64,000 nt of DNA from Ctenosaura bakeri (lineage: Eukaryota > Chordata > Lepidosauria > Squamata > Iguanidae): the NCBI GenBank assembly GCA_948474755.1, contig CAOLHI010001137.1, positions 372,001 to 436,000 of the forward strand, in the 5' to 3' direction. The stretch's first letter is position 1, and the number at the start of each line of letters is the position of its first letter. Below are positions 35,543-50,500 of this stretch, one piece after another. Below the pieces are notes generated by a model. It was not told where the DNA came from. It worked only from the letters and a program-made list of their open reading frames with translations, and ran no database searches. The position numbers were made by a program, and so were the translations under genes.

Positions 35543-38500
35543 CATGTATGTGTGTATATATATGCAGTCATCCCTCTACATTTGCTTGGGTTAGGGGCAC
35601 AGGACCCCTGTGAAATTTAAAAAAATGTGAATTACTCTGGGCCCTCCCAAACCATATTTAACATACACAAAAAGGTATGATCACCATATTCAACCCACCG
35701 TGGATTCCTTTGAAGCATCAGGGTTCCTTCACAAGGCAGAAGTGGGTGACTGGTGGGCTTACTGCCACCTCCAGTGCTGCCCCACACTATTTTGTAGTTT
35801 CTGTCTCAGGAGGCTTTCAGTCCCTATTAAAAATGGCATAGGGGGCAGCAGAGGTGACAACAAATAATCTGTGAATAATCAAATCCACAAAAATGAAACC
35901 CGCAAATGTGGAGGGCTGACTGTATGTGTGTGTGTGTGTGTGTTGTCTATCTACCTATATATCTTATGATGTTTAGCTGTATCAGTTTTAACATTCCTAA
36001 ACTGCCTTGAATCCCAGATTGGGAAGAAGGCTGGGTGGGAATGATGCTGAGGAAGTATCAACACTCTTGGGGAGAATCTCATGGTGCACAGAGATACAGT
36101 TAAAAAAATGAGGCATCTCCCTTCCAAAGTAGTCTGATTAAGACAAGAGCATGCAATGAATAATGAGAGACTGTTGTGGGGTATGTTGTGGCTGGCTAAT
36201 TGTTTCTTCATTCTAACCCCACAAATCAGCCAGTCAGCATTCTGTGTTCACTGAGTGTGCTCACTGGGCTGAGTATTCTCATTTCCTTTGCCCCCTTTTC
36301 CCCCTCTAAAGATTGTTTTTGTACTTCTCCAGACCTTGAGCTTCCCTCTTACCTGCTGATGCTTTCTTGCACAGGGGTGGTGCCCTAATAGGCACTCACA
36401 CCTGAAAGTCAGAAATAAAGGGAATTATATTTAATTACAAGCTCATGATCTTCCCATGAGCAGCCTATAATTAGAGGTTGGATCTCTCCCAACTTCCAAT
36501 TCAGAAAACAGTGCATTTAAGAGATGGAAACTGTTTATGTGAAGTGACCTCACAGATATTGTTGGCCTGGATTTTACTGCCACAGGTTCATGGGAGGACT
36601 GAAAGCCCCAAATGAGACTTGGAAGGGAAATCTGAATGTGTCCTATAATGTCGGGCCTGGGTTTTCAGGCATCTACTCCACAAGGTCAGTTGTATCGCTT
36701 TGACACCTCACTGCCACTCCCATCCAAACCAAGTATATTATTAAAGATGAGAAGCACAATCATTTTCTAGAAGGAGTTCTGTGGCCTAAATCCAAGTGTT
36801 AGTCTTGGTTAAAGTTAAACCACTGAAAATTGCTGAACAGAAAATAAATGCTTCTGTAAATCCCACTGATTCTGAACAGAAGTGTGGAGTGGATGCTATG
36901 TTTTTCCATGGAAAATTTTCCATGCCATATGTCATACCTTCCAATACTTCACAAATGAAAATTGGGACAAGTGTGGCTAAGCAACACAGACTGTAGAGAG
37001 ACTTGAGTGGAGACTTCAAGTCTAGGAGCTGAGATCTGGAAACCCTGGAAATGCACCCCAACAGAGAGTGTTTTGACCTCTCCAGGTTCTAGAGGTTGTG
37101 TTGTTCAGCTACCTGAATCATGTGCTCAGATTTTGTTAGGAATAGTAATGATGATGACGATGACGACGACGATGATGACAAGAGCAACTTTGTCACCACA
37201 AACTTAAGATGTGGCCTAGGGAGATCAATTCATTGGTAGAGAATCTTGTAGGATCAGTGTTTTCTTTTCTGGTACATCCTTAAGACTGCTCTTTCTTGCT
37301 CTGGACTCTTACTCCTACTTCTGCCTAATAGTTCACTTTTCTTTCCCTTCAGACCTTCATTCACTGCTCTGGATCTTGATTTTGACTACATACTCTGCCC
37401 CTTGCTTGCTCATGTGGCCTGTCTTTTGCTTAGTCTCATGAAGTTCCTACATTTCAAGGCCATTAAGTAAGCCAGTGTGGTGTAGTAGTTTGCGTCTAGA
37501 ACAAGCATTCTGGGAGATGTGTGTTCAAACCTCTGTTCACCCATGGAAACACATGGATGACCTTGGGCAAGTCATACTCTTGGCTGAAGAAGGCAGCAGT
37601 GCAACCCAATTGTCTCCCGTGAGCATTAGGATAATGCTGTTCCGCACAGCTGATCATACATCAGTCGCTATTTATCTGTTGAATCTGGCGAATTTAGTTG
37701 GCTTTCACATGGCTTTTCATAAGGTATCTTGCTTTTCTTTTTCCACTTTAGAAAAGTCCAAATGCATGTTCACAACGTCAATCAGATTACACGAATATAC
37801 AATGTTATTGGGACCATCAAAGGTGCTATTGAACCCGGTGAGTTTTGGTTTCATAATGGCTGATTTTAGGCCCAACTGGTCCTGTGTTCCCCTTCAAAGA
37901 ACTTTTGATATGGTGGGGTATGAATGTGAGTTACTGTCATATCATGGTTAGAAGTACAACCTGAACAAACTGGTTAGCTTATTTATTTATTTATTTATTT
38001 GTATCCGCCTCTCCATATGGATCGAGGCGGCGAACAACTTACAAATAGCATGTATTTCGATACATTTCTATACATGCCCCCAACAAGCTGGGTACTCATT
38101 TTACCGACCTGTGGAAGGATGGAAGGCTGAGTCAACCTTAGAGCCTGGCAGGATCGAACTCACAACCTTGTGGCTTGCAGTACTGGCATTTAACCACTGC
38201 GCCACCAGATTGTACTTCTGCGCTTTAACCAAGACTAGAGTTTTGTTCATCCTTCTGGTAGGTGTCCATAGCAGCTGAATGGTGACTGTATGAAACAAAT
38301 AATGGAATAGAAGGGCTTTTGGTTTTATCGTTATCATTATCATCATTTATATATATAGACCATCACTGCACATGGTGCTTTACAGTAAAAGAGCAATAAA
38401 ACAGCTCCTTGCTGTCAGGCTTACAATCTAATCTTATCCAACATAGCAATTCTTATGTTCTTAACAGTGCTCTTAATGGCAACCATTTTTGGCTGGAGAG

Positions 38501-41500
38501 TTGTCAGAGGCATTGAAAAATGGAAATAATTTCCATTGATAACAAAACCAAAACTACAGACAGATGATTTCAGTTCTCTCTGAGTTTTCTGACTGTACGT
38601 AACATGGAAAAATGAATCATATGTTTTTTTAATCCTTTGGAGTTTGCACTCTTCATAACTGTTTATTCAAATATCTACCTATTGGTTTCATTCCTTTATT
38701 TCCTGTTATGCTTTTTTGATTGCTTTGAATCTCAATATTTTTTTTTGTTAAAAAATAAAAGATTGCTAAGTATCTTGTAACTATTTCTTTTGCTGAATAT
38801 TCAGACACAGCCTAAAGTTGTTGGTTTTTTTTTACATTTTTTGCATTAAAAACCATTTCTAGCAGCCTTGCTTAAAAAGCAATGAATAAGATTTTTCTGT
38901 GGCAAACACAATCTGTATTTCTCCTGTCCACCCCTACCTCCTTGGAAAACATTTCTGATCTGATCCAGGGAAGAGAAGGCTGCCAAATATATTCTGAGTT
39001 AGATCTAGTTCTTTGAATCACTCTGCCTACCTCTGTCCTTTTCTCTAGATAGGTATGTCATCTTTGGTGGCCACAGAGACTCCTGGGTGTTTGGTGGCAT
39101 TGACCCAACCACAGGGGCAGCTGTTCTTCAGGAAGTTGCACGGAGCTTTGGCAAGATGGTAAAACAAGGTAAATGAGCAACACAGATAGAATGGAAAATA
39201 TGAAAAAGACTGGAGACATTTTAAGCTGAGACTTCCTTGGTTAGAATGTGTCTACACTGCCCAGTTACAGCAGTTTGATACCACTGTAACAGTGGTGACT
39301 CCACTGTATAGAACCCTAGGGTTTGTAGTATGGCAAGGTACATTGGGCCCTTCTCTCACGTGACCTCTGCATACATGAATGCGAGACTGCACCAAGTGTC
39401 ACATCCCATTATAGTCAATGGATGCAATAGTGGTTAAATATCAGTACTGCAAGCCACAAGGTTGTGAGTTTGATCCTGCCGGGCTCCAAGGTTGACTCAG
39501 CCTTCCATCCTTCCGCAGGTCGGTAAAATGAGTACCCAGCTTGTTGGGGGCATGTATAGAAATACATGCTATTTGTAAGTTGTTCACCGCCTCGACCCAT
39601 ATGGAGAGGAGGGATACAAATTAATAATAATAATAAAAATATGTGTATGCTTGTGCTGCTGCAGGCATGCACACAATGTGTCCATTGACTATAATGGGAT
39701 GCTTCACTTCTTTTGTTTTACACCAGGATACCTGGAATGGAACCCCTGCTTATATGGCAGGTACACTGTACTTAGAATTCTTTGTTAGAGAGCAATACTA
39801 CTCTTATTCAGGGAAGTAGACTAGTGCTCTCTAGCAGGGAAGTCCAAGTCTCCATGAAACTGCAAATTCCAAGATTCCATAGGATGCAGCCATGACACAT
39901 TCAACAACATATACACTCTAACCTAAGAAATCCTGAATTACACCGTCTCTTTCATAGCCTTATGAGAATGTGGTATATACAGCAGGTGTGGGAAACCATA
40001 TTGAGATGGGGGGGGATTCTTGCTCCACAACCCCACATGGGTCACATGACAGCAGGGATGGTGTCACACATCCTGACAAGATCCTTGACCAAAGGACTGG
40101 ATGTAGGTTTTCCATGTTCCACTTTGTCCAGCTTTGGCCGTCCTTTACCCACATTGCTAGGGCTTCCATAGGTCTGTACAGGCTGTCATAGGTCAGCAGA
40201 GCTTTCCAAAATATGCCAGTCTGTCTTTATTTCAAAAAAATTTCCAGCTTAATATAATAAAACCAGAAACTTCATTGGCATGAATCCTACTGTTAATACC
40301 AGCCAGAGTAGGTTCACTGAAAATCAGTGGAACTTACATACGTGTTGACTTAACAAGTTTCCATTGATTCAGTTGTCTACATTAGTTGGACTGAGAATAA
40401 GATTTTAGCCATTGTCTTCTCTTGCTTTTATTGCTTTCAGTGGCTGAAATGTTGACTCAATGTTTAAATGTCTGATTTTATGTATTTTAATTATGTTGCA
40501 TTTTGAATACATTTGTTGAACACTGGCTCAATAAAATGTTTGAAACATAGCTTTTGGTCAGTCAATAAAACCGTGTCATGACGTTTGTCCGGTGAACTTA
40601 CCTGAAACATAGTGGTAGATCAATAAACATAACCAAGAAATTAGAGAATCAGTGAAAGATAAATAAAGTACTTTTACAAACAAGGCAATTAGAAATAGAT
40701 ATTTTTATAGAGTTGTTCGAGGATAGCTCTTTAGATGCTCCAGGTAATCTTGTAAATATGTTTAAGGTCATTTCTACATGAACTCAGGCTGAAATGTTAT
40801 ACCCAACAACAGCTATATGTTAAGTTCTATATCCAGCAGTAAGCACCATTGAATTTAGTAGACTTATTAATGAATTGACATGTATAGGTTTGAATCCTCA
40901 GTCATCTTGGGACTATTATCACTTTTTGTGTATACCTTTAATTCTGTTGGTGGATGGAGATGTAGAATAACAATTAATTAATGAATAAATGAATTGTGTA
41001 GGTTGGAGACCTAGAAGAACTATCATTTTTGCCAGCTGGGATGCAGAAGAATTTGGGTTGTTAGGTTCAACAGAATGGGCAGAGGTAAGTGAATGCCCTT
41101 GTCCAAAATATATGATGCTCAGTAGGAACTATCTATCCTTATAACAAAGGTTGGCCTTACCATTAGACAGAGTGAGGCATAAGCTCCAATTGTCCTAATT
41201 TGAGAAGAAATATCTTCATTAATCCTCTGTGTCCTACTTTTTCAGCTACTTTTAAAATGTCCCAGTTTCTCTCTACTCCTTTCACTTTCATTGTTCACCC
41301 TCTACTTATTTCAGTTTCTGCAAATTGAGTTCATAGTGCAAAAGTACTTTGCACTCAATTAACTCAGTGGGGGGAAATGATGGGGTGGAATCTCTCCCTT
41401 CTCAGTAGGCTCAGGCAAAAGCAAACTGCTGCAACCTTCCCTAGCTTGTGTGTTCTTCCTTGTTTATAACTCTTGTCATTTTGATGCACACTGATGTTGT

Positions 41501-44500
41501 TTGGCCATGCATGTCCCATTTTTCCTTTGTGAAATGTTTGAGGGTATACAGATGGCTGACCCTAAGGGTTGAAAGTGGCAGAAATTTTCTGGAAGACAGA
41601 CAGACCATCAAAAACAATCTAGAGAATGAGAGCAAGTTCAAATAAAGGAAAACAGCTAACGAAAATCAAACCAGAACTAGAGTTAAGAATCATTAAGTTC
41701 CAACAATTCCAACAAAGCGATTATGGTCTGAGAGCCTGTTGGTATTCCTCAGTAGAGTAGACTTACTGAATCAGTTGTTGAATGGTGAGTCAATACTTAT
41801 GTAAGTCCCACTGAGTCAGTAGATCTACTGTAGGTAGATCTACCAATTAGGTTCAGGCTGGCCCGTGTCAGCACGTGTCTTATTTTTGCTCCATTATTTT
41901 GTGAAACAGCAGTCCTATAATGATAAAAGTAATGATAAGCTGCAGTTACACTGCCAAAAAGCAGAGTTAGCACTTGCTAGGTTACACTTGTAGTGTACTG
42001 TACCTATACCTTAGTTGCTGGGGAAAAGGAGTTAACTGTAACTAGTTACTTCTAAGTTCTGAGCCAAGTAAGATCAGTTTTGAACAGACATCTGGAGGAA
42101 ATCCATATACTGTATATACTCATGTATAGGTCTAGAAATTTTAGTTAAAACATTGACTCAAAAAACCTGGATCAGCTTATCCATGGGACAGTGTGAGTAC
42201 TGTACCAACTCTTATCAAAAAAGGAACCATCTCTTCTGAGTAGGGTGGCAAAAGGTAAGAGCTTAGTGCATTCCAGGAGAATCTAAAGGAAGCACTGACC
42301 TCCTTCAAGGGACCATGCACCTGCCTTTTGAAGCAGGCATAAGGTGGAGAGATGTTGTGCGAGGGGGTACTGAATACTCTCTTGTACAATGAACTTTAAA
42401 AAACCCATGTCCATGTAATCCCAGGTTTCATGCCCATGTGTCACCAAGAGGATTCTCATCCCCATCTTGCATGGCTCTTAGTTTTTCCCTGAGCATCTTG
42501 CAATGTGTCTTGGGCAAGTTAGGAATCCACTTTGTTTAAGCAGATTTGGTGGCTCGTGTAAGCCAGCAACAAACAAACAAACATAGAAAGCTTTGAGAGT
42601 CTGTACAGATCTGTTGGACAAATGTACACAACTGTCTCTGAATATTTCATGATCCACATGAGAACTTGAAAAAGTTAGCTTTGTACTACAGCTCCTAGAA
42701 TTTTCCAGTGAGCATGGTCAGTTATGGAACTTGTAGTCTATAGAAGTAACCTTTTCAGCCTCTGGTCCAGATCTTTGAATGCATTTGGACTTCCTTTTCG
42801 TCATGTGTCAGTCCAGCTAACCATGTTATCACCCCGGTAATATTCTGTATCTTCTTGCCAATATAGGAGAATGCCAAGATTCTGCAGGCAAGAGCTGTGG
42901 CTTACATCAACACAGATTCTTCTATAGAAGGTGAATGTTCCTTGACTGCATTCTGAAAAACTGCAAGCCATGCTTTGGGTTTCAGTTCTGTAAGACTGAC
43001 ATTTGACGAGATTGCAGGACTTGATGCTCAGCTGATTCAAATGATGCTTTGCCTGCTCATGTAAATAGCCTTCTTGTGCATGCTTGGTTGCTCACCTGGG
43101 ATGATGAAGGGTTGCTTCAAGATGAGCAGCTAGCAGCTCTTTTTGTAATCTTAATGAGAATCATAGAATCAAAGGGTTGGAAAGGATCACAAGGGTCATC
43201 TCTTCCAACCCCCTGCCATGCAAGAATACACAACAAAAAAAAGCAATCCTGAGAGATGGCTGTCCAACCTTTTTTTAAAGACCTCAAAAAATGGAGCCAC
43301 TCAAGGCATTCTATTCCACTCTTGAGCAGTTCTCACTGTAAAAAAGTTCTTCCTGAAGTTTAGATGGCATCTCTTTTCTTGTCATTTGAATTCATTGGTT
43401 CATGTTCTCTGCAGAAGCAGAATTCAAGCATACTCAAGAGAAAGGATTCTATTCTAGGGTCTTCTTACATCCCAGGAGACTTACAGTGATGTGCATAGGC
43501 AGCAGACTAAAAAGAGAAGCCCATTAGCATTGGAAAAAAAGGCAACTCCTATCTATGTTTTGATTTTAGGCAACTACACATTAAGAGTTGACTGCACTCC
43601 CCTTCTCAATCAATTGGTGTATAATCTGACAAAAGAGGTACAAATAGTCTAGTTCATCTGGTTCTTGTTCCTCTTCTTCCTGCTCTTCTTCCTGCTGGCT
43701 TTCCTCTGTTCCTATGGGTTCAGTGATTCCATTCAACAGATGCAGATTCTGGAGAATCTCAGCTTTGATTTTCAGACTTTGTTCTCTAGACTTTGTTCTC
43801 TAGAAATGACCACAGGTCTTGCTTCTGTGCATCACTGCTTGTAAGGGATGGGTGCCTCTATCAAAACTCCTTTTGCTGACGGTCTGTGAACTGGATGTTG
43901 TAGACCAATCCGATACACATTGCCTCTGATGGATGCCTTTCAGAGTTCAGCTGGCATACTTCTTGCTAAGCGGGGTTAGAACTGCATAGTGCTGAACTGC
44001 AAATTATGCTCATTTCGCAATGACATTTTGAAAATGCCAATAGCTGTCATGAGTTCACAGAGCAAGTTCAGGACCTCAGCCGTTTGCCCCAGGTTTCTGC
44101 CTGAGGCTAAATGCAGCTGTCAATGGGCAGATCTACTGAACCACAGTGAATAGTGATGGTGGATTAAACTTCCATGTGCCACAATATTGGTCATGCTCTC
44201 CCCCCACCTCAACATGACATCTAACAAAGGTTGCATTATTTGCTTCTGTGCAATTATAGCCACTTCTAATTTGACCCTGAGGTACACATCAATCACATGA
44301 AGGGGTGATTGAAGGGGCAGCAGGGCAGTACTGGTAACCATGCCTACTGAAGGCTCAAGGTTCTTTAGCTTTGCCCTCCAGTATCCATACTTCAAGCATG
44401 GGTATCTGCACATGCAGCTGACAAGCACATGCCAGCACGCAGTTCGTGCCAGGCATAATAGCATGCTATTGGTATCATGATAATGATGATAATATTTTGG

Positions 44501-47500
44501 GCACATTATTTTCCTTCTCCAGATCGTAAGCCCTGATGAAGGGTATGAAGGGAAATCTCTCTATCAAAGTTGGATTGAGAAAGATCCTTCCCCAGAAAAT
44601 AGGCACCTCCCCAGGTAAGATACTCTTTTGTCCAGTTCCATCAGCATAAGAATAAATTTTGAAGAGTGGACACTCATCGTGACAGTCTTCATAGTCCTGA
44701 CTCTTCCAAGGGAACGGAAAACTTCAGGTGGCTGTGTTGAAGCATACCAACAAGTATTTGAGAAGGTTTCATCTCCACTAGGAGTAGGTATTTCACTAAT
44801 GGCTCTTGATTGCCCATTAATGACTCTTCCATAGCAGAAGTTTTGTAAAGTGAATGGTTATGATTGCCTATTCATAACCAAGGCCATTTCCGCAATACAC
44901 TGTTATAGTGCTGTCATTCCACTTTCAACATCCTATGGAATCCTGGGATTTGCAGTTTAGGGAGGGGCATTTAGAATTCTCAGCCAGAGAGGTCTTTGGC
45001 CACAGTAAACTACAAACCCCAGAATTCCATAGAATGTTGAAGGTGGAATAATAGCACTATAACTGTCTAGGGCAGAAATGGCCCCAATCATGACAGAGCC
45101 AGTGTGGTATAGTGGGTTTGAGCATTAGACTATGAGTCTGAAGACCAGAGTTCAAATCATTGCTCACTGGGAAACCCACTGGGTGACCTTGAGCAAGTCA
45201 CACTCACTCAGCCTCAGAGAAAGGCAGAGGCAAATCCCCTCTGAACAAATCTTGCTAAAAAACAAAACAAAATAGAACAAAACCTCTGTGATAGGTATGG
45301 CTTAGGGTTGCCATAAGCTGGAAATGACTTGAAGGGACACAGGAAAGATCAAATCACCCGCAGTATTTTGAAATATAACAAAGATAGCTGAAGACAATAT
45401 AATGTGGTGTTTGTTTTTTTGAAAACTCCTCCTCTGCTCCACACAAACTTAGTATGAAGAATACTGTAAATTCATAGTTGATGGGGAAACCTAAATAAAG
45501 ATAATTAATGGTGTCATTATTCCTGCTAATCCTAAAATCCCAGAATTTTTGCCATGTAAATCCTGGTTTCACAGTTGAACATTAAGAAAACAAAAATTAT
45601 GATGGCAGATGATTTACATATCTTTAAAGTAGAGGATGAAGACATTGAAATTGTTACCTTGGCATAGTCATTAATCAGAATGAAGACTGCAGTCAAGGAA
45701 TTAGAAGAAGACTAGGGCCCTTTTCACATGACATTTGCCATGCAAAAGGGCCCCTTGAGCGTCACGTGACTGCGAGGAGTGGTCCACATTACGCACTCGC
45801 AATCACGCGGCACTCCAGGGTCTGGCAGGCGCCGATCGTGCACCTTTTCATTTTTGGCTGTGAACCGAAAATGGTGCACGATCGCGCATCGCTTCGGGGC
45901 CCTGCATGCACTTGCTGTGTGTGCGGAGCTCTGGAGCCATGGTGCTCATGCTTCCTGCCCCAGCGCAGCCTTGGAAACTCCCAGGCTGCACTGTGGAAGG
46001 AAGAGGAGGGGCTCTAGTGTGAGCAGGCAGCAGCTGCGGAGCTGAAGGAACTGGGACACGAGAGCCTCTTACTAGAGGCTGCTCACACAATCCCCGCACC
46101 CCAGCTCTGCAAAAAGGTGAGTTGCAGAAAGGGCCAAGGACATGAAAGGGCAGCTATGAAGGAACTAGAAAACATCTGAAGTGTAAAGATAGATCATTGA
46201 ATACTAAAGTTAGGGTTGTCCATGCCATTTTATTTTCCAATTTCTATGTATGGTTGTGAACACTGGATAGTGAAGAAAGCTGAAAGGAAGAAAATCAATT
46301 CATTTGAAATATGGTTCTGGGAAAGAGTACTATGAATACCATGGACCACTAAAAAGACAAATGAATGGGTCCTAGAGCAAATCAAGCCTGAATTCTCCGT
46401 AGAAGCCAAGATGACTGAACTAAGGCTGTCATACATTGGCCGTATCATGAGAAAACATGACTCACTAGAAAAGAGAATTATGCTTGGTAAGGTAGAAGGC
46501 AGTAAGAAAAGACAAAAACCACATTACAGATGGATAGACTCAATCAAAGAAGACACATCCCTGAGTCTGCAAGACCAGAGCAGTGCGTTCGAGGATTGGA
46601 TCACTTATAGGTTAACTTGATGACAGTTAACAACAACAACAAACACTGGCTTCAATACATACATGTCTATTGTTTGATCACTGATATTTATGAATGAACT
46701 ATCAAAAGCTTCCACACAACAGACAGATAGAATCTTCTTATCACTTCTAATTTCTTCCTTCACTCAGGTATTCAGGGTAGTGAAATAAAGCAATGGAGAC
46801 ACTGTGTAAAGCAGTCCTCTGATTCACCCTGCCATTTTTTTGCCCTCATAAAGAAAAGGCAATTATTTTGATTCTGTAGACTTTGTTTTTTTTCTCTTGA
46901 CAAATTTTGGAAAGGTAAATACCCTAAAGGGACCAGATCCTGTCTAATCTTGGAAGTTAAGCGGGGTCAACCATTGTTACTACTTGGATGGGAGATTGCC
47001 AGTAAATACCAAGTGCTGTAGACTCTGTTTCAGAGGCGGAAATGGCAAAATCACCTCTGAGTATCCCTTGTGTAAGAGAACCCTATGAAATTCATGGGGT
47101 CACCATAAGTTGACTGGAGACTTGAAGGAGTGTGTGTGCATACACATGCACACACACAAATAGTCCATTTTAACTCTCCTTTGCTTAACCTTCAAAGGAT
47201 AACCCCTTTGCTCTTGACACCATGTTCCAAAGTTATTTGGCTGTGACAGGAGTTCTAACTGCAGTTTCTTGTTTGTCCCCTTCTGGGCAGGATAAACAAG
47301 CTTGGATCAGGCAGCGATTTTGAAACTTATTTCCAGCGATTGGGGATTGCGTCAGGAAGAGCACGGTATACTAAGAATAGGGTAAGCTGACCTATTTGTC
47401 CAAAACTTGACACCATCATTTGTGGGTTTATTTTTGGAGAGCTATGGATGTGCTATTGAAAACAGGACTTCTCTCTCTCTCCCCCACCCCTCTCTCTATC

Positions 47501-50500
47501 TGCTCCTCTCATTCTTCCAGCTTCCTTTCTTTTTAAATGAGAGAGGATTTATTTATATACTTGTAGTACTTCTGTATCAGAAAGCCAGCATGGGGTAGTG
47601 ATTGAGAATAAGTTGCAAACTGCAATGAGTTTGGTCAGGCCAGGGTTTTGCAAGACTTGAAAAACATGTTTTTCAACCATTTTCTGAATATATTGGAATA
47701 TGTCTTCCATCCCTATTTTGCAAAAATCTTTTTGTGTACGACGGATGCAACATTGAATATGTAGTTTGTCCTGCCTAATGACCCCAACTGGAATACTGTT
47801 TCCAGTTCTGGGCACCACAATTCAAGGATACTGACAAGCTGGAATGTGTCCAGAAGAAGGCAACCAAAACAGGAGAAAATCTGGAAACCCTGTCCTATGA
47901 GGAGTGGCTTGGGGAGCTGGATATAGGTAGCCTGGAGAAGAAAAAGTTAAGAGGTGACATTATAGCTAGGTTTAAATATTTGAAGGGATGTCATAAGGAA
48001 GATGGAGTAAGCTTGTTTTCTGCTGCTCCAGAGTCTACCAGGACACAGAGAAATGGCTTCAAACTTCAGGAAAAGAGATTCCATCTGAACATTAGGAATA
48101 ATTTCTGATGGCAAGAGCTGTTCAACAGTGGAATATGCTGCCTTGGAGTGTGGTGGAGTCTCCTTCTTTGAAGGATTTTAAACAGAGGCTGGATGGTCAT
48201 CTGTTGGGAATGCTTTGATTGTGTATTCCTGCATGGTAGGGAGTTGGACTCAATGACCCTTGTGGTCTCCTCCAACTCTATGATTCTATGCTCTATGATG
48301 AGGGACATGGCAATCTTTTGACTCATTTTGTTTGATCTCCTTGACAGAAAGTGGACAAATTCAGTAACTATCCAGTTTACCACAGCACCTACGAAACCTT
48401 TGAGTTGGTTGAGCGCTTTTATGACCCTACATTCAGGAAGCAGCTCGCTGTTGCTCAGCTGCGGGCGGGCTTGATCTATGAGCTTGCTGATTCCCAGGTC
48501 CTTCCTCTTGATTGTCAGGATTATGCAGGCGCTTTAAGGGTCTATGCCAATGGAATCTACAGTTTGGCCATGAAACACAAAGCACAACTTGAAATGTACA
48601 AAGTATCCTTTGGTAAGTTTGACTCAGATACAGCTCTAGATTGATACAGTTATGCTTTATGTGACCGCTTGGCTATCTTTCTTAGCAATGGACATAGAGT
48701 CATAAGCCATAATCTCATTTTATGGTAGAAAATACTTACATCCAGGTCCAGGAGGGTGATAGCTGTTATAAAGGTGATGATTCAAAGGGAGTATTTCTGG
48801 AGTTTCCTGCAGCCATCAGTGGCTGCTTTGGTTAGGTCGGTAGAGATGTGTGCCAGCATTTGCACAGCTTAGGGAAAAAAGTTGAATAAGGAGGTACTAG
48901 ATGTCTCCTTTTGCAATGATGAATAAAGTGATTGCCCTAACGTAAAGTTACCAAGAAGGAGTCCAGCCACAGACATGGATGGGGTTTTGGAGGCCAGTGC
49001 TTCTCAAAATCAGTGGATAGATGCTGGTATCTGAGCCATACATTGCTGGTCCCTGGTATGTTTCCAGGGAAAAAACAAAAAAAAATAATTGAAGTCAATG
49101 GGTATACATATGGAGCAAGTCCCTGGCACAGTGGAGAAAAAATGGCCAGTCTGCCACATCAGGATTCCATCGGAAGTTGTCATGGCAGTTTAAATGGAAT
49201 TATAGAACTATAACTGCATAGCGTGCAGGGGCCCAAGATGGTGAAGCTTGAACGTTGGACCTTTTGGATTGCCAAATATGGGCTGAGACTCACTACACAA
49301 GGAAGCCTTTTATTTTTCTTTCTACTGACTGTATAACTCTGTATTTGCAGCTCCCCTCTTTTCTGCAGTGTCAAATTTCACAGATGAAGCGACAGATTTT
49401 CACTACAGATTGTCACGGCTTGATAAGAATGAGTAAGGTTCTTTCCTTTTGCTTTGAGAAATAAAGTGTTGTTTTGCAAAAGGAAGACATCTGTGTTCCA
49501 AATTTAAGTAAAACATACTTTTAAGAATATTTATTTATGCGTATCACATTTATATATTTGGTTGTGTCTGTAACTCTGAGAGCCGGCATGATATAGTGGT
49601 TTGAGCATTGGATTATGGCTCTGGAGACCAGAGTTTGATTCCCCGCTCAGTCATGGAAACCCACCGGGTGTCACATACTCTCAACCCTACTTGATAGGTT
49701 CGCCTTAGGGTCGCCATAACTCAGAAACAACTTGAAGATCACACAATAACAACATAGCAACAGTACAGAACAATGCAACATCCCATCATGAAGAAAGGGG
49801 ACCTTATTTAAAAGGGAAAGATTCGAGAGGAAAGTTAAGGAAGAAAGGACATAAGCAGGTCTAGAGCCCTGGTGGCGCAGTGGTTAAATGCCAGTACTGC
49901 AGCCACAAGGTTGTGAGTTCGATCCTGCTGGGCTCCAAGGTTGACTCAGCCTTCCATCCTTCTGCACGTTGGTAAAATGAGTACCCATCTTGTTGGGGGC
50001 ATGTAAAAGAAATGTGTCAAAATACATGCTATTTGTAAGTTGTTCGCTGCCTCGATCCATATGGAGAGGCGGGATACAAATAAATAAAAAAAATATTAAG
50101 AAAGGAAAACAAAAAATAAAAAGCACAGATCATTTTCATAATTTTAAAGTGGGTGATAATGACATCAATAGAGTTAAAGATTTTCCCATACTCTGGCTGA
50201 AAATGGAGTCCATAGTCAAAGAATAATCTGAGGAAGATTAAGACTTGGAAGAGCACCTATGAAGAAATTAGATAAGATCCTGAAGTGTAAAGAGATTTAA
50301 TTGAATACCAATGTCAGGATCATCCGTGCTACAGTATTTCTGATTTCTATGAAAATTTCAAAAGCTGGCCAGTGAAGAAAGCTGACAGGATAACTTATGG
50401 TGTGGGAAAAGAGTTCTGTGGATACCAAAAAGCCAAATAAATGCAATTTAAGGAAAATAAGCCAGAACTCTCACTCAAACACAAAATGACTAAACTAAGC

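Noticed and set aside
46921..47040. Possible 5S rRNA gene
   Set aside because: Diverged from 5S rRNA and followed by the SINE tail; no terminator T-run at the 5S end.
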